Assembly (NCBI GenBank): GCA_021018815.1
Contig: JAITYX010000083.1
Location: forward strand, 744,001 to 808,000
Source of the DNA: Talinum fruticosum
Taxonomy: Eukaryota > Streptophyta > Magnoliopsida > Caryophyllales > Talinaceae
Length of the DNA stretch: 64,000 nt
Reading direction: 5' to 3'
How positions within the stretch are numbered: the first letter of the stretch is position 1; the number at the start of each line of letters is the position of its first letter. The translations under genes and the position numbers were made by a program. The notes under the pieces were generated by a model. It worked only from the letters and a program-made list of their open reading frames with translations. It made no database searches and was not told where the DNA came from. Shown one piece after another: positions 35,757 through 46,525 of the stretch.

Positions 35757-35805
35757 CATGGTATCGAACCTTTATGACCGAGAGGTCTCGGGTTCAAAGC
35801 TAAAC
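35757..35805 (+). repeat. tRNA-derived (SINE-like) segment
   Basis: ATGGTATCGAACC followed by GAGAGGTCTCGGGTTCAAAG resembles the A and B boxes of a tRNA-derived promoter (B-box core GGTTCAAAG). No full cloverleaf or acceptor stem pairs, so it is not a functional tRNA. It could be the head of a degraded SINE or a retroelement primer-site relic. Confidence 0.3.
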
Positions 35806-36059
35806 AACTCTCATATTGATTATTGCACAAGGTAAGGACATGTTTCAAAACCCAAAGGGCACTCGTGTGACGAAGCATGTTAGAGTATAAACCTATTCTT
35901 GAGCCTTCAATTATACCCGAAATTTTTAGTTGAGTTGGTTCTTCAACATTATTCATTATTTTTTATTGTTAATCATATTGCTCTATTCATAATACAAGTT
36001 AAAATTGGTTTTATAAATTTATATCATAATCCCGAATTCATAAATCTGGATACTAGATG

Positions 36060-36625
36060 CTTTTTTCTCCCTTCAAAACCCCCTCATCTCCCCCCAAAAA
36101 ACGAATGTTGATAATGACACCTAATTTGAGACTACGGATTTTAGGTTCATAATATAAACGCTATTTAAATATATCTTTTTTTAAATTTTAATAAGCTATA
36201 ATGAAGGACGGTATAATAACAAGGAAAAATGAAAAATTAACACCCTTTTTTCATTTAGTTGTAAGAATTTGTAAGTAAAATTAAAAATTATAAATAATTA
36301 TAAGGAGTTAAAAAAAGTGCAAGAAATTATAAAAAGTCGTAATAAGTTGTAAATAGCAATAGAAATATTAAGAGCGGAAGCTAAAGCCAACTAGAACGTG
36401 ACCTAGTTTAAACAAATAGCATAACGACCAACTCATGGCGGAGCTATGTGCACAGGACGAGCGCACATTCAAGAAGCTAGCCGTATCTGACAAGCCATTG
36501 TATAACCTGCTGAAGTCTAAAACCCTTGCGAAAGGCAAAGGGCTGAAAACCCTTTCAAGATTCAAACTCCCTCAATTCCCTCGTGGCGGCAGTTTAAAAG
36601 CGGATACTCCAAAGAAGCTGATAGA
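36060..36625 (+). promoter_or_regulatory. Upstream region of mTERF copy 2
   Basis: Homologous upstream DNA occurs before copy 3 (43260-43650) and, split, before copy 4 (46180-46525 plus 52310-52446). Shared words include CTCCCTTCAAA, GAGACTACGGATTTTAGG, CTGCTGAAGTCTA and AAAGCGGATACTCC. An upstream ATG at 36435 opens a 104-codon frame that overlaps the mTERF start out of frame. If transcribed from above 36435, it would lower translation of the mTERF frame. Confidence 0.45.
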
Positions 36626-37751
36626 ATGCTCAAACTGGGGAAAAATAGCGTCCAACATATCTCCTTCAACCCCTGTTTCAATTGGGTTTTTCAGTACACA
36701 ACATCTGCAATCAGCGCTGGAAGCTCCGATTTCACTGTACATTACTTGATAAATTCTCTTGACTTCTCCAAAGAAGAAGCCATTGTCGCTTCCTCCAAGG
36801 TTCGTCCTTTAAAATCCTCTGAAAAACCTAATTCTGTTGTGAATTTGCTCAAAACTAGTGGATTCAGCCAAACCCAGATTAAAACAATCATCTCTTCTGT
36901 GCCCAAGATCCTATCTTACGATGTCGACAAAACCCTAAAACCCAAATTGAAGGCCTTTCAGGATATTGGCTTATGTGGGTCTGAGTTAGCGGATGTAATT
37001 TCCATCCACCCTACCATCTTTTAAGGGGCTTAAATGGGCATATTTTACCTGCACTTGAGGTATTAAATTCACTATTTGAAGATAAGTTTGTGCTGCTAAA
37101 AGCTTTGAAGAAATCCTCTTGGATACTACTTGCTCCTCGTATCATTCCTTTAATCATGGCCTTACTAAAGAGTTACGGGTTCTCCATTGATCAAATTAAG
37201 ATGTTTTTCTTAAGAAGAACTAATAATTTTGCGAATCCAAAATGGTTGCAAGCTATTCTGATCAGGGTTGAAGAAAAACTCGGAATCCCTCGCCATTCAC
37301 CCATGTTTTTCATGGAGTTTGTGCTATGATGGGTCTGAGTGAAGCGTCCTTAGAATCCAGATTCAAATTATTCAAGAGCTTTGGATGGAGTGAGTCAGAC
37401 ATTCGGGCATTGGCTAGGAGAAATCCGTATTGCCTTACATCCTCGGAATCCAAAATTACGCAGACTTTGGATTTTTTCATGAAAGATCTCGGGCATAAGC
37501 CTGTTGAGATTTGCTCATGTGCATTTGTATTGACTCTTAGCTTGGAAAGGAGAGTTTTGCCCAGAAATGCAGTTCTTAAGGTTCTAAAGGAGAAGAGGCT
37601 CATCAAGCCTAACTACAAAATTTATTCTTGTCTGGTAATGACGGAGCAACGATTTGTCAACAGGTTTGTGGTACCATTCAAGGATGAGGTCCTTGATCTT
37701 TACACTGATTACATGAGAAGAGCAGGTTCTGCTTCGAAGACTGCTGAATAG
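36626..37751 (+). pseudogene. mTERF-family copy 2, two frameshifts
   Basis: Intronless, collinear with the intact copy at 52447. It starts MLKLGKNSVQHI and ends SASKTAE. The first break is near 37021: CATCTTTTAAGGGG is one base short of CATCTTCCTAAAGG in copy 3, so the frame stops after 132 aa. The second is the T run at 37306-37310, five T instead of the six in copy 1 (32105-32110). This turns MFFHGVCAM into an out-of-frame stop. Between and after the breaks the mTERF motifs are well conserved (PKWLQAILIRVEEKLGIPR, FKSFGWSESDIRALARRNP, FMKDLGHKPVEI). It is closest to copy 1. It is a probable pseudogene unless the deletions are consensus errors. Confidence 0.8.
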
Positions 37752-38289
37752 ACTATTGACATGATTTGCCAACTCCAAGTCTTTCATTTGACAGTGATCT
37801 TTCTGGAATGAATTAAGATTCCATCAAAAATTCTGAATTGTACTGCAGTACTACCCTTTTGACTCGGGCTTTGTTGAGAAAGGCGTCTTTGCAGGGTTTT
37901 CTTGTGAACGATCTTTTTGCTTGTTAACATTCTAGGGCTCATGCTTTTTAGTTCCTTGAACTCTGCTTGAGTGGGATTTGTTCGGGGATGTTGCTGATGT
38001 ATTCTGATGATTATGCTCACAAAATTGTGGTTAACATTGTAAATGAAGGGTGTATCCCTTGGTCGGACTTATAATTCATATGTTCTGTTCCACATTTATT
38101 ATCTTTGAGGCAACCTTTTCATGGCTTTCGATTACCTTAACCTATAGTAATATATGTTTGTAATGTTCCCTACTTGTTATATGTGGTAGTAGGCAATGCA
38201 CATTTTCTGATTTAGGTCCATTGGAAATTGCCTCCACACAACTGTTTGTGAGAACTGGTGAAATCAGATGGAGGATTGAAGAGTAGAAG

Positions 38290-38575
38290 ATCACATAGTT
38301 GTTTGTGGCCTCCTTACTGATGCACCGGCCATTTGTGATCGAGCAGTTAAGCTGCACTATGTCAGATTGTATTTCAAACCATGATTCTTCATGGACAACA
38401 GGCTAAAAGAGAGGCCTAAGGAATTGTTGTTCTAAGAGAACTTGATCCAGTCTCGAGTGAGCAGAGAAGATTGAGCAAAGAGAGCTGTCCAACATCTTAT
38501 TCTCGGCAACAAAACACCAATTTTGAAGTGTGTCTTCTTATATGAACTATAAGATACAGTCCCATCTAGGGCTAT
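38290..38575 (-). pseudogene. mTERF downstream block 2 with relic first exon
   Basis: Homologous to blocks at 30200, 33100 and 45375. The minus-strand ATG at 38332 and codons MAGASVRRPQTTM are kept, then a stop follows. No downstream exon is present. The array-specific insertion (38555-38992) lies in its upstream part. Confidence 0.55.
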
Positions 38576-38992
38576 AACTACGATTGAGCCAGCTTGCTGA
38601 GCATTCGACTCGGCACAGTCAAAGCTCTGCTTAAGCTCGAGTCAAATCAAGCCCATGATGACTCGAAGACCTACCGAACCGAGCCCAATGCTTGGATCGG
38701 CTAAACTCGATTTAGATTAATTAGTTCAATTTTTTTCTTGATTACTTAGGTGGAGAGTTTAAAATTATCATTAAGAAAACTAAAATTTCACTTAGATCCT
38801 TATTTCTTGACCCTAATATAAAAATATGGAATTATCATTAAGATATCCTTAATTTTGGAAACCTTTTATGCAATAAAATAAAATAAAATCCGGAACCAAG
38901 CTAAGCCCGAGCCCTAGCCTAAACTTTGAGGCTCGGCAAGCTTTGAGTCAAAACCAAAAATGTGACCGAGCCGAGCCCGACCCATCCCATCT
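38555..38992. mobile_element. GAGCCGAGC-rich insertion in array unit 2
   Basis: This is the orthologue of the insertion at 33363-33808, at the same position relative to the block (after AAGATACAGTCCCATCTAGG). It is absent from unit 3. Confidence 0.55.
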
Positions 38993-39185
38993 TCTCCAAT
39001 TTCAAATTGGCTTTTTAAGTACAATCGTACGCCAAGTGACTCTGTTTAAAAAAAAAAAAAAGAAATAAAAGAAAGCACCAAGAAACCATATTAATAACCA
39101 CTGCATATTTTACCTTTTTCTACTATTTAGGACAAATGGGGAAAGTTTCTAAAATTAATATATAATACATACTTATATTTAATAT

Positions 39186-42100
39186 GGCAAATGATAAATG
39201 GTGCCCTAAGGGCACCGTTTAAGACAATAATTAAGCAGTTTTCAATATTAAATTAATTATATATTTTATTTTTTTCTTTATTAATGCGAGTGTCCAATAT
39301 ACAATAATTAATTACCTTAAATAAATATATCGAGTAAAGCACAATTTCCCAAACTTCTTTAATTAATATTAACACCTCCTATGGCCTCTCCATTTACAGA
39401 CCTAGATCACTCTTTCTCATCGTTGTTCTTCCCCACTAACATTTGCCACCTATCACTTCTTTCCTCCACCATGGTCGTGGCTTCCATCCTTACCTTCAAA
39501 CCATACTGCGACATCAAGAGGAGGTCAATTGCCATGAAGACAATCGAAACATTTGACCTTATTTTCGAGTCTCCTCCCGATTTGAAAATTATCCCATAAT
39601 CAAGTTTCACTCCCTTCATGTCTTCCATCTTCATGCCCATCCACTACCGTTTGAAATCCATAACCACTATCAACTTTCATGCCCGAAATATTTTCGATTT
39701 TGGAAAAAAATCGTTTTTGGCACCGGAAAAAGTTTGATATAAAATTTGGAATTTAAACCCTTCCCCGATAGGGTTGATATGACTCATTATTTCCCTTATT
39801 TGTTTTAGGGTTTTTCTATTTATTCCGGCGTGTGAGACCCCGAAATTTCAGGTGTTTGCTTGCTAGTAAATTCGAAATTATTAAATTAAGTGAATTAGAA
39901 TTTTTCCAAGTCGGAATTAAAAACCCGAGAACTGAAACTCGAGCATGAGCCAACTTAAATTGGGCTTATTAAAGTTGAAGTTGGGCCCAATTAAGCTAAA
40001 AAAAAAAGGAAAAAGGAATGAGAAATGAAGGTGGCTGACATTTGAGGGTTAGTGGCATTTGTCGGCAAAGGAAGAAGCATAGAATTAGAAGGGTCCAATT
40101 GGAATTAGACAACAAGCCCATTAGGTGTGATTAGGAGGAGAGGAGAGAGAATGGGCCCGAGAACAAAGAAAAGAACGAGAAAAAGAACCGAAGCGAAGCG
40201 AAGTAGAAACAAGGAAAGAAAAGAAGAAGCGAGAGCAGAGACAGGGAAAGCGAGAGAGGGAGTTGGGGAAACGAGAGGGAGCAGAGGCTAAGCGAGAGAA
40301 AGAGAAAGCGTGAGAGCCAACGGCCGTGGCCACCCGAACGGCGAGGTCGCCGCCGCTGGTGGGCAAGGGAGAGCTCGGGCTTGAGAGGCCGAGCAGAGCG
40401 AAGAAAAAAAGGGGAACGAAAGAACGCGGAAGCGGAGGAAAGCGAGCGGAGGACGAGAGCCGGCGTCGGGACGAGAGAGGAAGAGGAGCACGGCGTGTCC
40501 GCACGGCCGGCGAGCGCAAGGAGGGAGCCGGCGAGACCGAACAGAACCGGGGCCAGGGGTTTGAGAACCCGAAAACAACGAGTAGAGGGAGACAGCGAGA
40601 GTTTGAGCAAGGTGGAAGAAGGGGGAACCGAGAGGAAGAAAGGGAAGGAGGAAACGAAATTGAAACCCAATTCGAAACCCTTCCATAACCGAATTCTTAG
40701 AACCTCTAAGAATTTAAGGTGAGTAGTCTGAATTCATCCTCTAGAATAAAATGAATTAGGTGGATGAAACTTGGAATTGATTCATGAAATTGGAAACCCT
40801 AAGTTAGTTGAAGAAGTTAGAGGCCTAAATTCACTAAACTAGCAATTCATGAATCAAAGAGCATGTTGTGTGATGTTTATCTAGTTCTGAATCTGTGATG
40901 TTTAAATACGACTGAGCATGATTATTGAGAATTGGATGAGATTAGCTTGAGTAGAATTAGGGAGAAAAAAAATCAGAAAGTTAAGTTCATGACGTATGTG
41001 CTGATTTTCGAGTAAATAAGCATGCTGTCCGAATTTTTGTGAATTCGTGTGTAGCCCAAATTTCCTGAAACTTTTACTGTAGCTTCCTGATGATTTATGA
41101 GAATTTCCTGTAAAATTTCGTATGCATTGGATGAGTAGATTGAGAGATATACAATATTAAGTGAAAATGTTCCGTTTTGGGCTAAATCGCATATAAGTGA
41201 GTAACTGAACTAAGAGCTGAGATTTAAGAAGCTTTATGGCTAGATTAAAAGATATATATCGATTAAGGAAACTTATAGAACCATAAACCACTTATACGCG
41301 ATATTACGCGAGCATGAAAACGATAAGTTCGTTGATTAGAAATCCTAGTTAGCATGTTTATGCGATTATGTGTGTATCCTGAATTACATTGATGATAAAT
41401 GACATAAGCATGCGTATGTGAAATGAATTGATTATGCTTGAGCTGGAACTTGCTTATGTGAATTGCTTGTTTTGAGGAGGTTATGCATGAACGTGTTGAG
41501 CATGAATCATATGAATTAAGTGTATCGCATGTATAAGAAGATAATAAGAAGATAAGAAACTTAAAGAACTAAAGAAGGGAGAAAGGATTGTGTTATTGAT
41601 CCGGGACCCCACGAATTAAAGAACCCTCTGAAGTTATGGCCATAGAAGTGTCTCGTCAACCCGAAGCCACGAATTATTTTGCTTCTACGAATTATTGACG
41701 GTATGCGTCCTTCGGGGAAGGGAGGCTGCCTCGAGGCCACGAATTATTTTACCTCGAGGCCACGAATTATTCGCCTCCGTGAACCGAGCCCACGAATTAT
41801 TTTGGCTCCAAGAACTGGGTCTTTAGAGCAAGTACATAAATCTTCTTTCCATTCGAAACTAAGAATACTTAAAAGAAGTATGTTATGAAGAAACGAATGA
41901 TCGTGCATAGCGAATAAGAAAGAAAGGACTAATGATTTATGAAATGCACGATTGAACTCAAGAAGAAGAATAAGAAGAAGATCGAATCCCGATTTCATAA
42001 GAAATGAACACCATAAGAACTAAGATGTGATTTACGTGTTGAATGATTCGCATAATGAATGATTCTATGACTTACTTGCGTAGAAAGATGAATGAAGTAT

Positions 42101-43096
42101 GTTTGATTGAATTCATAAGCAAATGACGTCATTATGTCTCTCGGCAAGTTGGTAAGTTTAGAATCTCGCATGTCTTAAGCTTATTTGATCCGAATCGCAT
42201 GTCGGGAATGAGTTATGAACTTACGTGTGGTTGTTAATGAATTAATGTGCAAAGTGAAACCCGGGGTTGGGTTTGGATTATTCACTGGGCTAGTGAGCTC
42301 ATGACATCACCAACATTTCGGTACATAAGTTAAGACCGGCGAGAGTTGCCTTTGGCTTTTGGAAATAGCGGACGAATAGGAGATGCCGGACTTACTACTT
42401 GTTTTTCTGTCTTTTGTTTAGAAAGATGTTGTAAAGACTGTTGTATCCGAATTTAAGTTTGACCTTGAATGTAAAATTCCTATGTGAATACTCCGAGCGT
42501 GTGGCTCGTTGAGTTGTGTTGTGTTTCTCCGAGCGTGTGGCTCGTTGAGTTTAAGATTGCGTTTTGTGCGGGGTTAGGGCTTTAAGCCTATGGGTTTAGT
42601 CGGTTTACGGAGGAAACTCGCCGAAATTTTCGAAAAACCTTTGAAAACCTAGAATTACGCTTCCGCCAATCCAAGAAAGGGTTATTAACCCCAAATTGAG
42701 ACCTTAAGCGGCCTTAGGGGTTCCTCTCGGGGAACCCCGGCATGTAATACTCCTAGGGTGGATCTAGGGGTGTTACACGGCGGCTTTGCCGTCGGAAAAT
42801 GATTTCCGATTCATTTGTGAGAGCATCTTGGTTGCCTTGGGGTGAGGGTCACTCCTGTTTCAATCGTCGCCGGAAAAGCGTGTATTCGTCACCGTCATAG
42901 GCGGATGAATTGTCTCGGTAGTGGTCGGAGTAGTGGTAGTCATCATAAATGGTTTGACTGAAAGAGATGAGGAGAAAGTGAAGGGGTGAAGAGAAAAAAA
43001 TATTTAATTATTATATAATTAAATAAAAATTGATATTATAATTTAATTATTACTTAACCGGTGCCCTTAGGGTACCGTGTCCGTATATCAGTTTCC
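39186..43096. mobile_element. MULE-type element with 9-bp target duplication, split by a solo LTR
   Basis: The left end is GGCAAATGATAAATGGTGCC, continuing with a palindromic GGTGCCCTAAGGGCACC. The reverse-complemented right end starts GGAAACTGATATACGG and then has TACCCTAAGGGCACCGG. The flanks carry the identical nonamer ATTTAATAT at 39177-39185 and 43097-43105, as expected for Mutator-like elements. Removing the nested LTR (39831-42777 plus one TSD copy) leaves about 960 bp. The interior contains GC-rich pieces: 42783-42960 read on the minus strand gives a short Tyr/Asp-rich open segment (YDDYHYSDHYRDNSSAYDGD). This could be captured host sequence (Pack-MULE-like). No transposase is seen, so it is non-autonomous. 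Confidence 0.7.
39831..42777 (+). mobile_element. Solo LTR, Gypsy-like, copy 1 (2947 bp)
   Basis: It starts TGTGAGACCCCGAAATTTC and ends CTAGGGGTGTTACA. The flanking 5-bp target duplication is CGGCG (39826-39830 and 42778-42782). It aligns over its length with 48331-51002. No internal retrotransposon domain, PBS or PPT occurs, so it is a solo LTR left by LTR-LTR recombination. The TGTRA..CCCC / GGTGTTACA termini and long LTR fit chromoviral Gypsy elements (Tekay/Del type), by inference. Inside are an AG/GC-rich segment (40130-40700), a splice-donor-like AAG|GTGAGT (40720), at least five CCACGAATTATT units (41610-41800), and a doubled CTCCGAGCGTGTGGCTCGTT (about 42490-42550). Confidence 0.9.
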
Positions 43097-43259
43097 ATTT
43101 AATATTGCCATTTTCCCACCTTTAAGACAAATGGAGAGAGTTTTCTAAAATTAATGTATTATTTAGTTTACTATTGCTTGTGCTTACTGCCTCGGTCTCA
43201 TATTTTGCAAATTTGTATCCTAGTTCTAAGTTGATAAACCCAGGTGCTAGCTCCCCGAA

Positions 43260-43654
43260 AAACATGCTTATTTTTTCTCCCTTCAAATCTCTTTAGAGCA
43301 ATTACAACGCAAGTTCGGGTCGATATCTAATCCGAGACTACAGATTTTGGATTCTAAACACTGTTGATATTTACAATAAAAAGAAATTAAATTTTTTGCC
43401 ATTTTTAAATAAGCTATTATATAGTGACGCAGAAAACTGGAGAATCTAAGCTGATACGTAATATATCCGAGCCTTTTGTGGAGCCGCGTAGGGGACGAGC
43501 GAGCCCTGCTAAAGCCTGCTGAAGTCTAGAACCCCTTGCGAAAAACACAGGGCTGAAAACCCTTTCAATATTCAAACTCCCTTGTATACCCCAGTTTCTC
43601 TCTCCTGAATCGCCTCGAGCGCGAGTTTAAAGCGGATACTCCGAAGGTGATAGA
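43260..43654 (+). promoter_or_regulatory. Upstream region of mTERF copy 3
   Basis: Homologous to the region before copy 2 (36060-36625). It ends in the same leader words (CCTTTCAATATTCAAACTCC, AAAGCGGATACTCC) before the ATG at 43655. No defined regulatory element is recognised. Confidence 0.4.
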
Positions 43655-44790
43655 ATGCTCAAACTTGGGAGGAATAGCGTCCAAAATATCTTCTTCAACT
43701 CCTGTTTCAATTGGGTTTTTCGGTACAGAACATCTGCAATCAGCGCTGGAAGTTCCGATTTCACTGTAGATTATTTGATGGATCTCTTGGGTTCTGCAAA
43801 GAAGAAGCCATTGTCGTTTCCTCCAAGGTTCGTCCCTTAAAATCCCCTGAAAAGCCTAATTCTGTTTTGAATTTGCTCAAAATTAGTGGATGCAACCAAA
43901 CCCAGATTAAAACAATCATCTCTTCTGTGCCCAAGATCCTATCTTACGATGTCGAGAAAACCCTAAAACCCAAATTGAAGGCCTTTCAGGATATTGGCTT
44001 ATGTGGGTCTGAGTTAGCGGGTGTAATTTCTATCCACCCTCACATCTTCCTAAAGGACTTAAATAGGCATATTTTACCTGCACTTGAGGTATTGAAATCA
44101 GTATGTGGAGATAATTTGAGTCTTTTAGAAGCTTTGAAGAAATCTTCTTGGATGCTTGCTGCTGGTGTGCCTAGAACTGTCCCATTGAACATTGCCTTAT
44201 TGAAAGGATATGGGCTCTCTGTTGATCAGATTAAGCTGATGTTCCGTAGTAAATCGAGGTATTTCGTGCTGGATCCAAAATGGTTGCAAGCTATTTTGAT
44301 CAGGGTTGAAGAGAAACTTGGAATCCCTCGTGATTCAGGGGTGTTTCTTCATGGGATTTGTGCTATGGGTGGTATGAATGAAGACTCGTTAGAATCGAAA
44401 TTCGAAGTATTCAGGAGCTTTGGATGGAGTGAATCGGATATCCTGACATTGGCTAGGAAAAACCCGCGTACCCTTGCATTGTCAGAATCCAAACTTAGAA
44501 GGAGTTTGAATTTTTACATGAAAGATCTTGGCCATAAGCCTGCTGAGATTGCCCCATATGCATATCTATTGATTGTTAGCTTAGAGAGGAGAGTGATCCC
44601 TAGAAATGCAGTTCTGAAGGTTTTAAAGGAGAAGAGGCTGATCAAGCCTGGCTACAAAATTCATTCTTGTGTACTAATGAAGGATCAGCAATTCTTTAAG
44701 AAGTTTGTGGTACCATTTAAGCATGAGGTCCTTGATCTTTATTCTGATCACATGAGAAGAGCAGGTATTCCTTTGAAGACTGCTGAGTAG
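43655..44790 (+). pseudogene. mTERF-family copy 3, one early frameshift
   Basis: Collinear with the intact copy 4. It begins MLKLGRNSVQNIFFNSCFNW. At about 43780 the sequence GATGGATCTCTTGGG is one base short of GATGAATTCTCTTGGG in copy 4, so the normal start leads to a stop after 61 aa. The remaining frame is open to 44790 and could be entered from an internal ATG at 43711. That would give 359 aa with an unrelated N-terminus and no normal presequence. The mTERF core is well conserved (IISSVPKILSYDVEKTLKPK, FQDIGLCGSELAGVISIHPH, FRSFGWSESDILTLARKNPR). It is closest to copy 4. Confidence 0.82.
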
Positions 44791-45374
44791 ACTATTGATA
44801 TGATGCACCCACTGATAATCTTCCAATTTGGCTGTGATCTCTTGGGAATGGATAGAGATTCCATGGAACATTATGAATAGTACTATAGTAGGGCCCTTTA
44901 AACGCAGGATTGTTGAGAAAGGCATCTTTGCAGGTTTTTCTTGTGAACGATCTTTTTGCTTGTTGGGATAACGTTCTGGGGCTCATGCATTTGTAGTTGG
45001 TTGAGCTCTGCTTGAGTGGGGTTAGTTCGGGTAGGTTGTTAATGTATCATTAGGATGCATCACAAACATAGACAGGAGACTGGACATAGGACTGCTGATT
45101 ATGCTGACAAAGTTGTGGTTAATATTGCAAATGAAGGGTGTATCCCTTATGATGCACTTATAATTCATATGTTGTGTTCCATATTTATTATCTTCGAGGC
45201 AACCTTTCATGGCTTTGGATTACCTTAAGATGAAGTAAAATATGTTACTAATGTTCCTTACTTGTTATATGTGGTAGTAGGCTATGCCATTTTCTGATTT
45301 TGGTCCATTGGAAATTGCCTCTACACAACTACTTGTGAGAACTGGTGAAATCAGATTGAGGACTTAAGAATGGA

Positions 45375-45690
45375 AGATTGCATAGTGTTTGTGGACTCCG
45401 TATTGATGCACCCGCTAGTTGTGATCGAGCAGGTAAGCTGAGCTATGTTAGAATGTACTCTAATCATGATTCTTCATCGACAACTGGTTAAAAGTGAGGC
45501 GTAGGTATTGCTGTTTTAAGAGAACTTGATCTAATCTTGAGTGATATTGTATCTAGTAGCTGTCTTTTTATGCCTCTTTTGCGAGTATTGCCCAACTAAT
45601 GATCGAAAAAAAAGAGGTTGTCCAACATCTGATTTGTTGAAGTGTGTATTCTTTTATGAACTGTAATATACAGATGCAGCCCCAGTGTCT
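45375..45690 (-). pseudogene. mTERF downstream block 3, start codon lost
   Basis: Homologous to the other three blocks, but the ATG of the relic first exon is changed to TAG (GCTAGTTG on the plus strand near 45415). The region contains an extra 60-70 bp near 45550-45610. The 450-bp insertion of units 1 and 2 is absent. Confidence 0.5.
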
Positions 45691-45814
45691 CCAATGCCAA
45701 ACGGGCGTTTTAGGTTCAATCCTACATCACCATATTTACGAAAATAACTAAATAAAAACGCATCAAAAGATCATATTAATCATTACATATATATATATTT
45801 TTTACCTTTATACC

Positions 45815-46140
45815 CCTTTTGGAATGTGATAACAAATGAACGGGAATAGAGATAGGAAATGAGGTAATATATTTCTCATGTTTAATATATAAGAATGTGA
45901 ACAAATAAATTAGAGAATAACAATGGAATAAAGCCATCTACCCATGAGAGGAGGTGAGAATTATGATTAGGAATTCAACGATAGCTATAAAATACTAATA
46001 TTAATATTAACTTATTCTCGATCCTAATCTCACGTATCAAATGCGCAATTAATTCCTTTTTAAACTCTCATATGCAATAATTCATAAACTAATTCCCATT
46101 TCCAAATAATAATTCCCATTCCCATTAAAAATTAATCTAT
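45815..46140. mobile_element. Possible MITE, inverted AATGGGAAT/ATTCCCATT ends
   Basis: GGAATGTGATAACAAATG and GAACGGGAATAGAG on the left are mirrored by AATTCCCATTTCC and AATTCCCATTCCCATT on the right. The interior is AT-rich. Ends and target duplication are not resolved. Confidence 0.35.
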
Positions 46141-46179
46141 AATTTTGTCTAATATTGCTGATACTTACTACTTCAGTCT

Positions 46180-46525
46180 CGTATTTTACAAATTATATTC
46201 CATTCCTCAATCCATAAACATTGCACAAGGGTCTAAAAAATGTCTTTTTTTCCCCTCAACCCCCTTATCTTTCATGCATTCTCCTCAAATTTGTCGATAG
46301 TGACACCTCATTTAAGATTATAGATCTGATCCATATATAATTGTTACTCACATTTATATATAAAAAACATATATATTCTTTTTTTTTTTCAAACGGATCA
46401 AAGTAAAGGACGATATAGTCAAACTGAAAAACAAAGAATTGAACGTGATACCCGAGGTACGCCGTGCCAGGGGCAAAGCTATGCATATCGGAACGAGAGA
46501 ACATTGAAGAAGCGAACTGTCTAAA
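46180..46525 (+). promoter_or_regulatory. Displaced upstream region of mTERF copy 4
   Basis: Matches the region before copies 2 and 3 (CTTACTACTTCAGTCTCGTA, TTTTCCCCTCAACCCCCTTA, GACACCTCATTTAAGATTAT, GAACGTGATACCCGAGG). It should lie directly before the leader at 52310, but 5.8 kb of insertions now separate the two. Confidence 0.5.

Larger units (their letters stand above)
33809..36059. other. Spacer between mTERF copies 1 and 2
   Basis: No gene is recognised. 33830-33990 matches the spacer after copy 2 (39005-39165). 34590-34735 is a degenerate minisatellite built on TTCGTTTATG / TTTATATTCA. A tRNA-like segment (35757-35805) is listed separately. Open frames of up to 114 codons lie on the minisatellite and are not credible genes. 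Confidence 0.45.

Noticed and set aside
35757..35805. Possible tRNA gene
   Set aside because: B-box-like GGTTCAAAG and an A-box-like start are present, but no acceptor or anticodon stems pair, so it is treated as a SINE-like or primer-site relic.
40131..40722. Overlapping open frames of 110-180 codons on both strands
   Set aside because: They lie inside the solo LTR, are dictated by the AG/GC-rich composition, and many are antisense to each other. The equivalent frames in the other LTR (48580-48909) differ by indels. Only the short conserved core is kept as a finding.
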